Positions 29,239 to 36,324 of a stretch of DNA of 64,000 nt are shown piece after piece; within the stretch, counting starts at the first letter, position 1; each line of letters opens with the position of its first letter. A program made the translations under genes and the position numbers. This DNA is from Streptomyces sp. YS415 (lineage in GTDB: Bacteria; Actinomycetota; Actinomycetes; Streptomycetales; Streptomycetaceae), in contig NZ_JAMJFL010000018.1 in the NCBI RefSeq assembly GCF_023544665.1, positions 1 to 64,000 of the forward strand, written 5' to 3'. The notes beneath the pieces are model-generated. The model had not been told where the DNA came from. It did not search any database and worked only from the letters and a program-made list of their open reading frames with translations.

Positions 29239-30081
29239 ATGCAGCACGCAGTGGGTTCTCCGCTGCCGCCGCCCCACCAGCCGGGGCACGGACCGGCCGT
29301 CGGCTGGTCCCCGGCCGCACACCACCCGGGCCCGCACCAGGGGGCCGCCCCCGTCCCACCGCCGGCGCCCGGCTTCGCCGGCCCGCCCCCGGGCCCGGTC
29401 CCGCCCGCGCCCCCGCACGTCCCGGGGCCCCCGGCCCCGGACACCACCGGCCACGTACCGCTGCCCCCCGGCGGCCCGGTCGCCATGCCGCCCGCCCCCG
29501 CCCCGGGCGCGCCCGATCCGTCGGGCACGACCCTCGCGGTGCTGCTCATCGGCCCGGCGGGCGCCGGCAAGACCAGCGTCGCCAAGTACTGGGCCGACCA
29601 CCGCCGGGTGCCCACCGCCCACATCAGCCTCGACGACGTCCGCGAATGGGTCCGCTCCGGCTTCGCCGATCCCCAGACCGGCTGGAACGACCACTCCGAG
29701 GCCCAGTACCGCCTGGCCCGCCGCACCTGCGGCTTCGCCGCCCGCAACTTCCTGGCCAACGGCATCTCCTGCATCCTCGACGACGCGGTATTCCCCGACC
29801 GCCCGGTCGTCGGCCTCGGCGGCTGGAAGCGCCACGTGGGCCCCGGTCTGCTGCCGGTGGTCCTCCTGCCGGGCCTGGAGATCGTCCTGGAGCGCAACGC
29901 GGAACGCTCCGGCAACCGCCGCCTCACCGACGAGGAGGTGGCCCGCATCCACGGCCGCATGGCTGGCTGGTACGGCTCGGGCCTGCCGATCATCGACAAC
30001 TCCCAGCTGGACGTGCAGCAGACGGCACAGGTCCTGGACGACGTCCTCGCCCGCTCCATAGCGAGCCCGCCGAGCTGGTAG
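29239..30081 (+). CDS. P-loop NTPase with proline-rich N-terminus
   Basis: Predicted cytoplasmic ATP-binding protein of 280 residues. About residues 8-93 are almost only Pro, Gly, Ala and His and are likely disordered. The rest is a small kinase-like P-loop domain: Walker A GPAGAGKT (105-112), ISLDDVREWVRSG, a Walker B-like ILDDAVFPDRP, and a lid with RNAERSGNR. It resembles Zeta-toxin or polynucleotide-kinase type AAA33 folds, but the substrate is unknown. I chose the ATG at 29239 because GGAG lies nine bases upstream; an ATG at 29224 is possible. No antitoxin-like partner is next to it. Confidence 0.75.
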   Translation: MQHAVGSPLPPPHQPGHGPAVGWSPAAHHPGPHQGAAPVPPPAPGFAGPPPGPVPPAPPHVPGPPAPDTTGHVPLPPGGPVAMPPAPAPGAPDPSGTTLAVLLIGPAGAGKTSVAKYWADHRRVPTAHISLDDVREWVRSGFADPQTGWNDHSEAQYRLARRTCGFAARNFLANGISCILDDAVFPDRPVVGLGGWKRHVGPGLLPVVLLPGLEIVLERNAERSGNRRLTDEEVARIHGRMAGWYGSGLPIIDNSQLDVQQTAQVLDDVLARSIASPPSW

Positions 30082-30111
30082 GGATCTTTTTGGCGCAGGG
30101 GAGCGGACCCA

Positions 30112-30137
30112 CCCAGGGGCGCGGGGAACTGCGCGAC
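30112..30137 (+). repeat. Streptomyces intergenic repeat, copy 1
   Basis: A 26-base sequence, identical in reverse orientation to 32511-32536. It has the core GGGGCGCGGGGAACTGCGCG. I recall very similar sequences scattered between genes across Streptomyces genomes. It lies in the 154-base gap between the P-loop gene and the M24 gene. Confidence 0.75.
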
Positions 30138-30235
30138 AAGCCCCCACCGGCCCGCGCCCGGCGGAACGACCACAGCCACCCCCCACTCGGCCCTCCCGAA
30201 CGGCGCCGCACCTACACAACTCCTACGCTCGTGTC

Positions 30236-31342
30236 ATGTCAGAGGTGTACGCCACCCGAAGATCCCGCCTGCGGGACCACTGCCAAGCCGGCGGCAGCCA
30301 ATCCGCTCTGGTCACCCGCCCCGCCAACGTCCGCTACCTGGCGGGCGCGGCCCCCAAGAACGCCGTCCTGCTGATCGGCCGTACCGAGGACGTCCTGGTG
30401 TGCACCGGACCGCCGGACGACCGCCCCGCCGAGGGCCGCCCGGACGAGGCGCTGCGCGTGCACCGGGTCCCCGGCGCCGGCGGTGACCCCGCGGTGGCCG
30501 CCGCCGATCTCGCCGGGGGACAGCGCGCCGAATCCCTGGCCGTGGAGGAGCACCACCTCACCGTCGCCCGGTACCGGGCCATCGGCTCGGTGGCGCCCCG
30601 GCTGCGCCTCGCGGAGCTGGGCGGAGCCGTCGAACAGCTCAGGGTGGTCAAGGACGAGGAGGAGATTTCCTGTCTGCGCATCGGCGCCGAGATCGCCGAC
30701 CAGGCCCTCGGCGAGCTGCTGGAGTCCATCCTCGTCGGCCGCACCGAACGGCATCTCGCCCTGGAGCTGGAACGCCGGCTCGTCGACCACGGCGCCGACG
30801 GCCCCGCCTTCCCGACCTCGGTCGCCACCGGCCCGAACTCCGGCCGCCGCGGCCACCGGCCCACCGACCGGCGGGTCGAGGAGGGCGACTTCCTCTCCGT
30901 CTGCCTGGGTGCCACCTACCGCGGCTACCGCTGTGAGATCGGCCGTACCTTCGTCATCGGCACCTCGCCGGCCGACTGGCAGATCGAGCTGTACGACCTC
31001 GTCTTCGCCGCTCAGCGCGCCGGCCGGGAGAGCCTGGTGCCCGGCGCCGCCTACCGCGACGTGGACCGCGCGGCCCGCCAGGTGCTGGACTCCGCGGGGC
31101 ATGCGGAGGGGCTGCCACCGCTCACCGGTCATGGCGTCGGGCTCGAAATCGACGAGGACCCGCAGTTGGGTCCCGCGGCCATGGGTAAACTGGACGCTTG
31201 CGTGCCGGTCACCGTCGAACCGGGGGTTCACCTCCCGGGCCGGGGCGGCGTCCGGATCGATGACACGCTCGTCGTCCGCCCCGAGGCGGACGGCGGACCC
31301 GAGCTACTCACCATCACGACCAAGGAGCTGCTCGCGCTGTAG
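30236..31342 (+). CDS. M24 (Xaa-Pro) peptidase homologue with altered metal site
   Basis: The 368 residues have the two-domain layout of aminopeptidase P/prolidase: a creatinase-like N-terminal domain (1-130) and a pita-bread fold domain. Of the five metal ligands of active enzymes, His (H299 in GHGVG) and one Glu (E328 in VEPG) are kept. The first Asp is C223 (SVCLG for VDAG), the second Asp is E234 (CEIGRTF), and the last Glu is D342 (RIDD). The proton-shuttle His is D306. So it is either an altered or an inactive enzyme. The ATG start is not strongly supported by a ribosome site. efp follows 49 bases later, an order common in bacteria. Confidence 0.82.
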   Translation: MSEVYATRRSRLRDHCQAGGSQSALVTRPANVRYLAGAAPKNAVLLIGRTEDVLVCTGPPDDRPAEGRPDEALRVHRVPGAGGDPAVAAADLAGGQRAESLAVEEHHLTVARYRAIGSVAPRLRLAELGGAVEQLRVVKDEEEISCLRIGAEIADQALGELLESILVGRTERHLALELERRLVDHGADGPAFPTSVATGPNSGRRGHRPTDRRVEEGDFLSVCLGATYRGYRCEIGRTFVIGTSPADWQIELYDLVFAAQRAGRESLVPGAAYRDVDRAARQVLDSAGHAEGLPPLTGHGVGLEIDEDPQLGPAAMGKLDACVPVTVEPGVHLPGRGGVRIDDTLVVRPEADGGPELLTITTKELLAL

Positions 31343-31391
31343 GAGTGCGTGCGCCGGGGTCGTCCACGTCAGTCCAGGAGATTCCGCAACC

Positions 31392-31958
31392 GTGGCTTCC
31401 ACGAACGACCTCAAGAACGGCATGGTGCTCAAGCTCGAAGGCGGCCAGCTCTGGTCCGTCGTCGAGTTCCAGCACGTCAAGCCCGGCAAGGGCCCGGCCT
31501 TCGTGCGCACCAAGCTCAAGAACGTGCTCTCCGGCAAGGTCGTCGACAAGACGTTCAACGCCGGTGTCAAGGTCGAGACGGCCACTGTCGACAAGCGCGA
31601 CATGCAGTTCTCGTACATGGACGGCGAGTACTTCGTCTTCATGGACATGGAGACCTACGACCAGCTGATGGTCGACCGCAAGGCCGTCGGCAACGCCGCC
31701 AACTTCCTGATCGAGGGCTTCACCGCCACCGTCGCGCAGCACGAGGGCGAGGTGCTCTTCGTCGAGCTGCCGGCCGCCGTCGAGCTCGTCGTCCAGGAGA
31801 CCGAGCCGGGCGTCCAGGGCGACCGCTCCACCGGTGGCACCAAGCCCGCCACCCTGGAGACCGGTCACCAGATCCAGGTGCCGCTCTTCATCACCACCGG
31901 TGAGAAGATCAAGGTCGACACCCGCACGAGCGACTACCTCGGCCGGGTGAACAGCTAA
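31392..31958 (+). CDS. efp: Translation elongation factor P
   Basis: Rescues ribosomes stalled at polyproline stretches. The 188 residues have the three-domain EF-P fold. The tip loop reads KPGKGPAF with Lys at position 33, the PGKGP form reported in actinobacterial EF-P, which works without modification of the lysine. No epmA/poxA or other modification gene is nearby, in line with this. The GTG at 31392 begins ASTNDLKNGM, the conserved start; the longer open frame upstream overlaps the M24 gene in another frame. Confidence 0.96.
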   Translation: MASTNDLKNGMVLKLEGGQLWSVVEFQHVKPGKGPAFVRTKLKNVLSGKVVDKTFNAGVKVETATVDKRDMQFSYMDGEYFVFMDMETYDQLMVDRKAVGNAANFLIEGFTATVAQHEGEVLFVELPAAVELVVQETEPGVQGDRSTGGTKPATLETGHQIQVPLFITTGEKIKVDTRTSDYLGRVNS

Positions 31959-31960
31959 CC

Positions 31961-32392
31961 GTGGCTGCCCGCAACACGGCCCGCAAGCGCGCCTTCCAGA
32001 TCCTCTTCGAGGGCGACCAGCGCGACGCCGCCGTCCTGACCGTCCTCGCGGACTGGGTCCGGCTCTCCCATGCCGACACCCGCCAGCCGCCGGTGAGCGA
32101 GTACACCATGCAGCTCGTCGAGGGCTACGCGGAGCACGCGCGGCGGATCGACGAGCTGATCGCGCAGTACTCGGTCGGCTGGACGCTGGACCGGATGCCG
32201 GTCGTGGACCGCAACATCCTGCGGCTCGGCGCCTACGAGCTGATCTGGGTCGACGAGACCCCGGACGCCGTCGTGCTCGACGAGATGGTGCAGCTGGCCA
32301 AGGAGTTCTCCACGGACGAGTCGCCCTCGTTCGTGAACGGCCTCCTCGGCCGTCTGAAGGAGCTCAAGCCGACGCTGCGCCGGGAGGCGTAG
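31961..32392 (+). CDS. nusB: NusB, transcription antitermination factor
   Basis: RNA-binding protein that, with NusE, joins antitermination complexes on rRNA operons. The 143 residues are all-helical, beginning AARNTARKRAFQILFEGDQRD and including DRMPVVDRNILRLGAYEL and ESPSFVNGLLGRL, both typical. GTG start two bases after the efp stop. Two strong inverted repeats follow. Confidence 0.95.
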   Translation: MAARNTARKRAFQILFEGDQRDAAVLTVLADWVRLSHADTRQPPVSEYTMQLVEGYAEHARRIDELIAQYSVGWTLDRMPVVDRNILRLGAYELIWVDETPDAVVLDEMVQLAKEFSTDESPSFVNGLLGRLKELKPTLRREA

Positions 32393-32403
32393 GCGGCGGT
32401 ACG

Positions 32404-32454
32404 ACGAACGCCGGGGGCCCGCAGCGCGGCTTGCTGCGGGCCCCCGGCGTTCGT
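32404..32454 (+). terminator. Terminator after nusB
   Basis: Perfect 22-bp inverted repeat (32404-32425 with 32433-32454, seven-base loop), 11 bases after the nusB stop; one of the strongest hairpins in the window. Confidence 0.9.
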
Positions 32455-32457
32455 GCG

Positions 32458-32536
32458 CCCAGGGGCGGGGTGGTGTCGGCTGCGGGCGGCCCGGCGGTGG
32501 GCCGCAGCTGGTCGCGCAGTTCCCCGCGCCCCTGGG
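32458..32536 (-). repeat. Streptomyces intergenic repeat, copy 2, hairpin-forming
   Basis: Positions 32511-32536 are the exact reverse complement of copy 1 at 30112-30137. Here the element is longer: CCCAGGGGCGGGG at 32458-32470 can pair with 32522-32536 with a small bulge, enclosing a second hairpin (GCTGCGG with CCGCAGC). The whole region is about 80 bases and highly structured, lying between the nusB and bldD terminators. Confidence 0.7.
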
Positions 32537-32583
32537 GAGCTGCTCCTGGCGGCATTGCGTGGCCGCCGCCCCGTGCGGGACAG

Positions 32584-32632
32584 AAAAACCGCCGGGGTGG
32601 CCGGACCTTCAGCGGTCCGGCCACCCCGGCGG
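32584..32632 (-). terminator. Intrinsic terminator of bldD
   Basis: Perfect 19-bp inverted repeat (32589-32607 with 32614-32632, six-base loop). Read on the minus strand it is followed directly by five T (AAAAA at 32584-32588 on the plus strand), giving a classical hairpin plus U-run downstream of bldD. Confidence 0.9.
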
Positions 32633-32659
32633 CACGTTTCTGCTCAGTCGGCAGTTGGG

Positions 32660-33160
32660 TCAGCTGTCCTCGTGGGACACCGCGCGACGGGCGTCGGCGT
32701 CCAGCACGCCCCAGCTGATCAGCTGCTCGGTGAGGACCGAGGGGGACTGGTCGTAGATGACGGCGAGTGTGCGCAGGTCGTCCTGGCGGATCGAGAGCAC
32801 CTTGCCGTTGTAGTCACCGCGCTGCGACTGGATCGTCGCGGCGTAGCGCTGCAGCGGCCCCGCCTTCTCGGCCGGTACGTGGGCCAGGCGCTCCAGGTCC
32901 AGAACCAGCTTCGGCGGCGGCTCGGCGGCCCCGCCCGGCGTGGTGCCGGGCAGCAGCTCCTGCACCGGAACGCCGTAGAAATCCGCCAGCTCGGCAAGGC
33001 GCTGCACGGTCACGGCACGGTCGCCGCGCTCGTACGAACCGACCACCACGGCCTTCCAGCGTCCCTGGGACTTCTCCTCGACACCGTGGAGGGAAAGGCC
33101 CTGCTGGGTGCGGATGGCCCGGAGCTTGGCCCCGAGCTGTTTGGCGTATTCGCTGGACAT
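32660..33160 (-). CDS. bldD: BldD, c-di-GMP-controlled developmental repressor
   Basis: Master repressor of sporulation genes in Streptomyces, active when bound as a dimer to tetrameric cyclic di-GMP. The 166 residues have an N-terminal XRE-type HTH (about 8-65) and a C-terminal effector domain. The ligand signature RxD-X8-RxxD is intact (R114-G-D116 ... R125-Q-D-D128), at the numbering published for S. coelicolor BldD. The ATG start is at 33160. The upstream region carries a BldD box over its own -10 element, consistent with known autoregulation. Confidence 0.97.
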   Translation of the reverse strand: MSSEYAKQLGAKLRAIRTQQGLSLHGVEEKSQGRWKAVVVGSYERGDRAVTVQRLAELADFYGVPVQELLPGTTPGGAAEPPPKLVLDLERLAHVPAEKAGPLQRYAATIQSQRGDYNGKVLSIRQDDLRTLAVIYDQSPSVLTEQLISWGVLDADARRAVSHEDS

Positions 33161-33170
33161 ATAGCTCCCC

Positions 33171-33184
33171 GGACACTGTGTCGA
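33171..33184. promoter_or_regulatory. Possible second BldD box
   Basis: GGACACTGTGTCGA contains the full core ACNCWGNGT of the BldD consensus (12 of 14 positions overall). It lies in the bldD leader, 11 bases before the start codon. Confidence 0.5.
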
Positions 33185-33216
33185 CGCGGCCGGCCGTCTT
33201 CCTGCCGCGCGGCTGG

Positions 33217-33258
33217 TAACTCACTGTGAGGTTACGCAGCGTGACTCTCGTGCGTCAA
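33217..33258 (-). promoter_or_regulatory. bldD promoter with overlapping BldD box
   Basis: On the minus strand TTGACG (33258-33253) and TAACCT (33234-33229) are 18 bases apart and form a good promoter. TAACTCACTGTGAG (33217-33230, plus strand) matches the BldD consensus TNACNCWGNGTNAN at 13 of 14 positions and covers the end of the -10 element and the expected transcription start near 33222. A dimer bound here would block transcription initiation. Confidence 0.7.
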
Positions 33259-33341
33259 GCCGAATGGTCCACACCGACTCTTCCGTGGTCGCGGCCATCG
33301 GTTGGGCCAAAGGGGTGATCCGGGTCCGGTTCCGGGCCTGC

Positions 33342-33412
33342 TACGGTGGATGACGCAAACCCGACGTCCTTTAAGGTCCGTCCCGTGAGGCGGAGAAGGA
33401 GGTCCTTTTCCC
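33342..33412 (+). promoter_or_regulatory. pyrR promoter and PyrR-binding leader hairpin
   Basis: TACGGT (33342-33347) is a plausible -10 element. The leader contains CGTCCCGTGAGGCG (33379-33392), which matches the PyrR-binding loop ARUCCNGNGAGGYU of Bacillus pyr mRNAs at 12 of 14 positions. It is flanked by TCCG/CGGA (33377-33380 with 33391-33394) and, further out, TCCTT/AAGGA (33367-33371 with 33396-33400). The AAGGA arm is the ribosome binding site of pyrR, so PyrR binding would hide it. Translational repression by PyrR is known in mycobacteria. Confidence 0.65.
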
Positions 33413-33970
33413 ATGGACACTCATGCGTCCGATGCGCGGCCCGTTCTCGAGGGCCCCGACATCGCGCGGGTACTGACCCGCATCGCCCACGAGATCGTCG
33501 AACGCGCCAAGGGCGCCGACGACGTGGTGCTCCTCGGCATTCCGACCCGGGGCGTCTTCCTCGCCCGGCGACTGGCCGAGAAGCTCGAAGAGATCACCGG
33601 CGGCAAGATCCCGGTCGGCTCACTCGACATCACCATGTACCGCGACGACCTGCGCATGCACCCGCCGCGCGCACTCGCCCGCACGGAGATCCCCGCTGAC
33701 GGGCTCGACGGCCGTCTGGTCGTCCTGGTCGACGACGTGCTCTTCTCCGGCCGCACCATCCGTGCCGCCCTCGACGCGCTGAACGACCTCGGCCGCCCCC
33801 GCGCCGTGCAGCTCGCCGTGCTCGTCGACCGCGGCCACCGCGAACTGCCCATCCGCGCCGACTACGTCGGCAAGAACCTCCCCACGTCGTTGCGGGAGAC
33901 GGTCAAGGTCCAGCTCACCGAGGAGGACGGTCGCGACACCGTGCTGCTCGGTGTGAAGCAGACCTCGTAG
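33413..33970 (+). CDS. pyrR: PyrR, pyrimidine operon regulator
   Basis: UMP-responsive RNA-binding regulator with weak uracil phosphoribosyltransferase activity. The 185 residues show the PRPP-binding motif LVVLVDDVLFSGRTIRAALDAL and the PyrR-specific TRGVFLARRLAEK and LPIRADYVGKNLPTS segments. The ATG start is preceded by a long purine-rich GGAGAAGGAGG site inside a predicted PyrR-binding hairpin. First gene of the pyr operon, divergent from bldD. Confidence 0.95.
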   Translation: MDTHASDARPVLEGPDIARVLTRIAHEIVERAKGADDVVLLGIPTRGVFLARRLAEKLEEITGGKIPVGSLDITMYRDDLRMHPPRALARTEIPADGLDGRLVVLVDDVLFSGRTIRAALDALNDLGRPRAVQLAVLVDRGHRELPIRADYVGKNLPTSLRETVKVQLTEEDGRDTVLLGVKQTS

Positions 33971-34054
33971 CAGCCGGAACGCGTCCGCCCGTTCGGCGCG
34001 CCCTCGCCTGCCCGGAATCTCCCGATACCTGAACTGCCTTACGGAGCCTGACAG

Positions 34055-35032
34055 ATGCAGCGTCATCTCATCTCGGCCGCCGATCTCACCCGCGACGACG
34101 CCGTCCAGATCCTCGACACCGCCGAGGAGATGGCCCGGGTGGCCGACCGGCCCATCAAGAAGCTGCCGACCCTGCGCGGCCGCACCATCGTGAACCTCTT
34201 CTTCGAGGACTCCACGCGCACCCGCATCTCCTTCGAGGCCGCCGAGAAGCGCCTGTCCGCGGATGTCATCAACTTCTCCGCCAAGGGATCCAGCGTCTCC
34301 AAGGGCGAGTCTCTCAAGGACACCGCCCAGACGCTGGAGGCCATGGGCGTCGACGCCGTGGTCATCCGGCACGGCGCGTCCGGAGCGCCGTACCGGCTCG
34401 CCAACTCCGGCTGGATCGACGCGGTCGTGATCAACGCCGGTGACGGCACCCACCAGCACCCCACCCAGGCCCTGCTGGACGCCTTCACCATGCGCCGCCG
34501 GCTCGTCGGCCGGGACGCCGGGATCGGCCAGGACCTGGCCGGCAAGCGGATCACGCTCGTCGGCGATGTCCTGCACAGCCGCGTCGCCCGCTCCAACGTC
34601 GACCTGCTGCACACCCTCGGCGCCGAGGTCACCCTGGTCGCCCCGCCCACCCTGGTGCCGGTCGGCGTCGGCACCTGGCCGTGCGAGGTGTCGTACGACC
34701 TCGACGCCGTGCTCCCCAAGTCCGACGCCGTGATGATGCTCCGCGTCCAGCGGGAGCGCATGAACGCCGCCTTCTTCCCCACCGAGCGCGAGTACTCGCG
34801 CCGCTACGGCCTCGACGGCGACCGCATGGCCAAGATGCCCGAGCACGCCATCGTGATGCACCCCGGGCCGATGGTGCGCGGCATGGAGATCACCGCCGAG
34901 GTCGCCGACTCCGAGCGCTGCACCGTCGTCGAGCAGGTGGCAAACGGAGTCTCCATCCGGATGGCCGTCCTGTACCTGCTGCTGGGCGGCAACCAGCCCG
35001 CCGTCACCCACACCCGCATCGAGGAGAAGTAA
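34055..35032 (+). CDS. pyrB: Aspartate carbamoyltransferase catalytic subunit
   Basis: Makes carbamoyl-aspartate, the committed step of pyrimidine synthesis. The 325 residues contain the carbamoyl phosphate motif STRTRISFEAAEKRL, GDGTHQHPTQALLD, HSRVARSNVDLL, MLRVQRER, and HPGPMVRG. No pyrI regulatory gene is present, as in most Gram-positives. ATG start 84 bases after pyrR; pyrC follows after five bases. Confidence 0.96.
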   Translation: MQRHLISAADLTRDDAVQILDTAEEMARVADRPIKKLPTLRGRTIVNLFFEDSTRTRISFEAAEKRLSADVINFSAKGSSVSKGESLKDTAQTLEAMGVDAVVIRHGASGAPYRLANSGWIDAVVINAGDGTHQHPTQALLDAFTMRRRLVGRDAGIGQDLAGKRITLVGDVLHSRVARSNVDLLHTLGAEVTLVAPPTLVPVGVGTWPCEVSYDLDAVLPKSDAVMMLRVQRERMNAAFFPTEREYSRRYGLDGDRMAKMPEHAIVMHPGPMVRGMEITAEVADSERCTVVEQVANGVSIRMAVLYLLLGGNQPAVTHTRIEEK

Positions 35033-35037
35033 GACAG

Positions 35038-36324
35038 ATGAGCAAGATCCTGATCCGTGGTGCGAAGGTGCTCGGCGGCGAGCCGCAGGACGTCCTGATC
35101 GGCGGTGCGACCATCGCCGAGGTGGGCACCGGTCTGAGCGCGGAGGGCGCCGAGGTCGTCGAGGCGGCCGGCAAGGTGCTGCTGCCGGGCCTGGTCGATC
35201 TGCACACCCATCTGCGCGAGCCGGGCCGTGAGGACTCCGAGACCGTTCTGACCGGTACGCGCGCGGCGGCCAGTGGCGGCTACACGGCCGTGTTCGCCAT
35301 GGCCAACACCTTCCCCGTCGCCGACACCGCCGGTGTGGTCGAGCAGGTCTACCGGCTCGGTCAGCAGCACGGTTACTGCGACGTGCAGCCCATCGGGGCC
35401 GTGACCATCGGCCTGGAGGGCAAGAAGCTCGCCGAGCTCGGCGCCATGCACGAGTCGGCGGCCGGGGTCACCGTCTTCTCCGACGACGGCAAGTGCGTCG
35501 ACGACGCCGTGATGATGCGCCGGGCGCTGGAGTACGTGAAGGCCTTCGGCGGCGTCGTCGCGCAGCACGCCCAGGAGCCGCGGCTGACCGAGGGCGCCCA
35601 GATGAACGAGGGCGTCGTCTCCGCCGAGCTGGGGCTCGGGGGCTGGCCCGCGGTGGCCGAGGAGTCGATCATCGCCCGGGACGTCCTGCTCGCCGAGCAC
35701 GTCGGCTCCCGCGTCCACATCTGCCACCTGTCGACCGCCGGGTCCGTCGAGATCGTGCGCTGGGCCAAGTCCCGCGGCATCGACGTCACCGCCGAGGTCA
35801 CCCCGCACCACCTCCTGCTCACCGATGAGCTGGTGCGCTCGTACAACCCGGTCTACAAGGTCAACCCGCCGCTGCGCACCGAGCGTGACGTGATGGCGCT
35901 GCGCGAGGCGCTCGCCGACGGCACGATCGACATCGTCGCCACCGACCACGCCCCGCACCCGCACGAGGACAAGGACTGCGAGTGGGCCGCGGCCGCCATG
36001 GGCATGGTCGGCCTGGAGACCGCGCTGTCGGTGGTCCAGGAGACGATGGTGGACACCGGGCTCCTCACCTGGGCCGGGGTCGCCGAGCGCATGTCCGTCA
36101 AGCCCGCCGAGATCGGGCGGGCGACGGGCCACGGCCGTCCCGTCTCGGCTGGTGAGCCCGCCAACCTCACGCTCGTCGACACGGAATACCGTGGGTCCGT
36201 GGACCCCGCGGGCTTCGCCTCGCGCAGCCGCAACACTCCGTACGAGGGGCGTGAGCTGCCGGGCCGTGTGACGCACACGTGGCTCCGGGGCAAGGCCACG
36301 CTCGTCGACGGGAAGCTCACGTGA
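35038..36324 (+). CDS. pyrC: Dihydroorotase
   Basis: Zinc amidohydrolase that closes carbamoyl-aspartate to dihydroorotate. The 428 residues (type I, long form) have the metal motif DLHTHLREPGREDSE, later HICHLST and VTPHHLLLTDE histidines, and the ATDHAPHPHEDK motif with catalytic Asp. The ATG at 35038 fits the conserved start MSKILIRGAKVLGG; the open frame continues upstream through pyrB in another frame. Its stop overlaps the start of the next gene (GTGA). Confidence 0.96.
   Translation: MSKILIRGAKVLGGEPQDVLIGGATIAEVGTGLSAEGAEVVEAAGKVLLPGLVDLHTHLREPGREDSETVLTGTRAAASGGYTAVFAMANTFPVADTAGVVEQVYRLGQQHGYCDVQPIGAVTIGLEGKKLAELGAMHESAAGVTVFSDDGKCVDDAVMMRRALEYVKAFGGVVAQHAQEPRLTEGAQMNEGVVSAELGLGGWPAVAEESIIARDVLLAEHVGSRVHICHLSTAGSVEIVRWAKSRGIDVTAEVTPHHLLLTDELVRSYNPVYKVNPPLRTERDVMALREALADGTIDIVATDHAPHPHEDKDCEWAAAAMGMVGLETALSVVQETMVDTGLLTWAGVAERMSVKPAEIGRATGHGRPVSAGEPANLTLVDTEYRGSVDPAGFASRSRNTPYEGRELPGRVTHTWLRGKATLVDGKLT

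Noticed and set aside
29239..30081. Zeta-toxin type toxin-antitoxin module
   Set aside because: The P-loop domain is reminiscent of Zeta toxins, but no small epsilon-like antitoxin gene is adjacent and the gene order is that of a housekeeping region.
30112..32536. Inverted repeats as ends of a transposon carrying M24-efp-nusB
   Set aside because: There is no transposase, the enclosed genes are core genes in normal order, and the repeat resembles a dispersed intergenic element rather than transposon ends.
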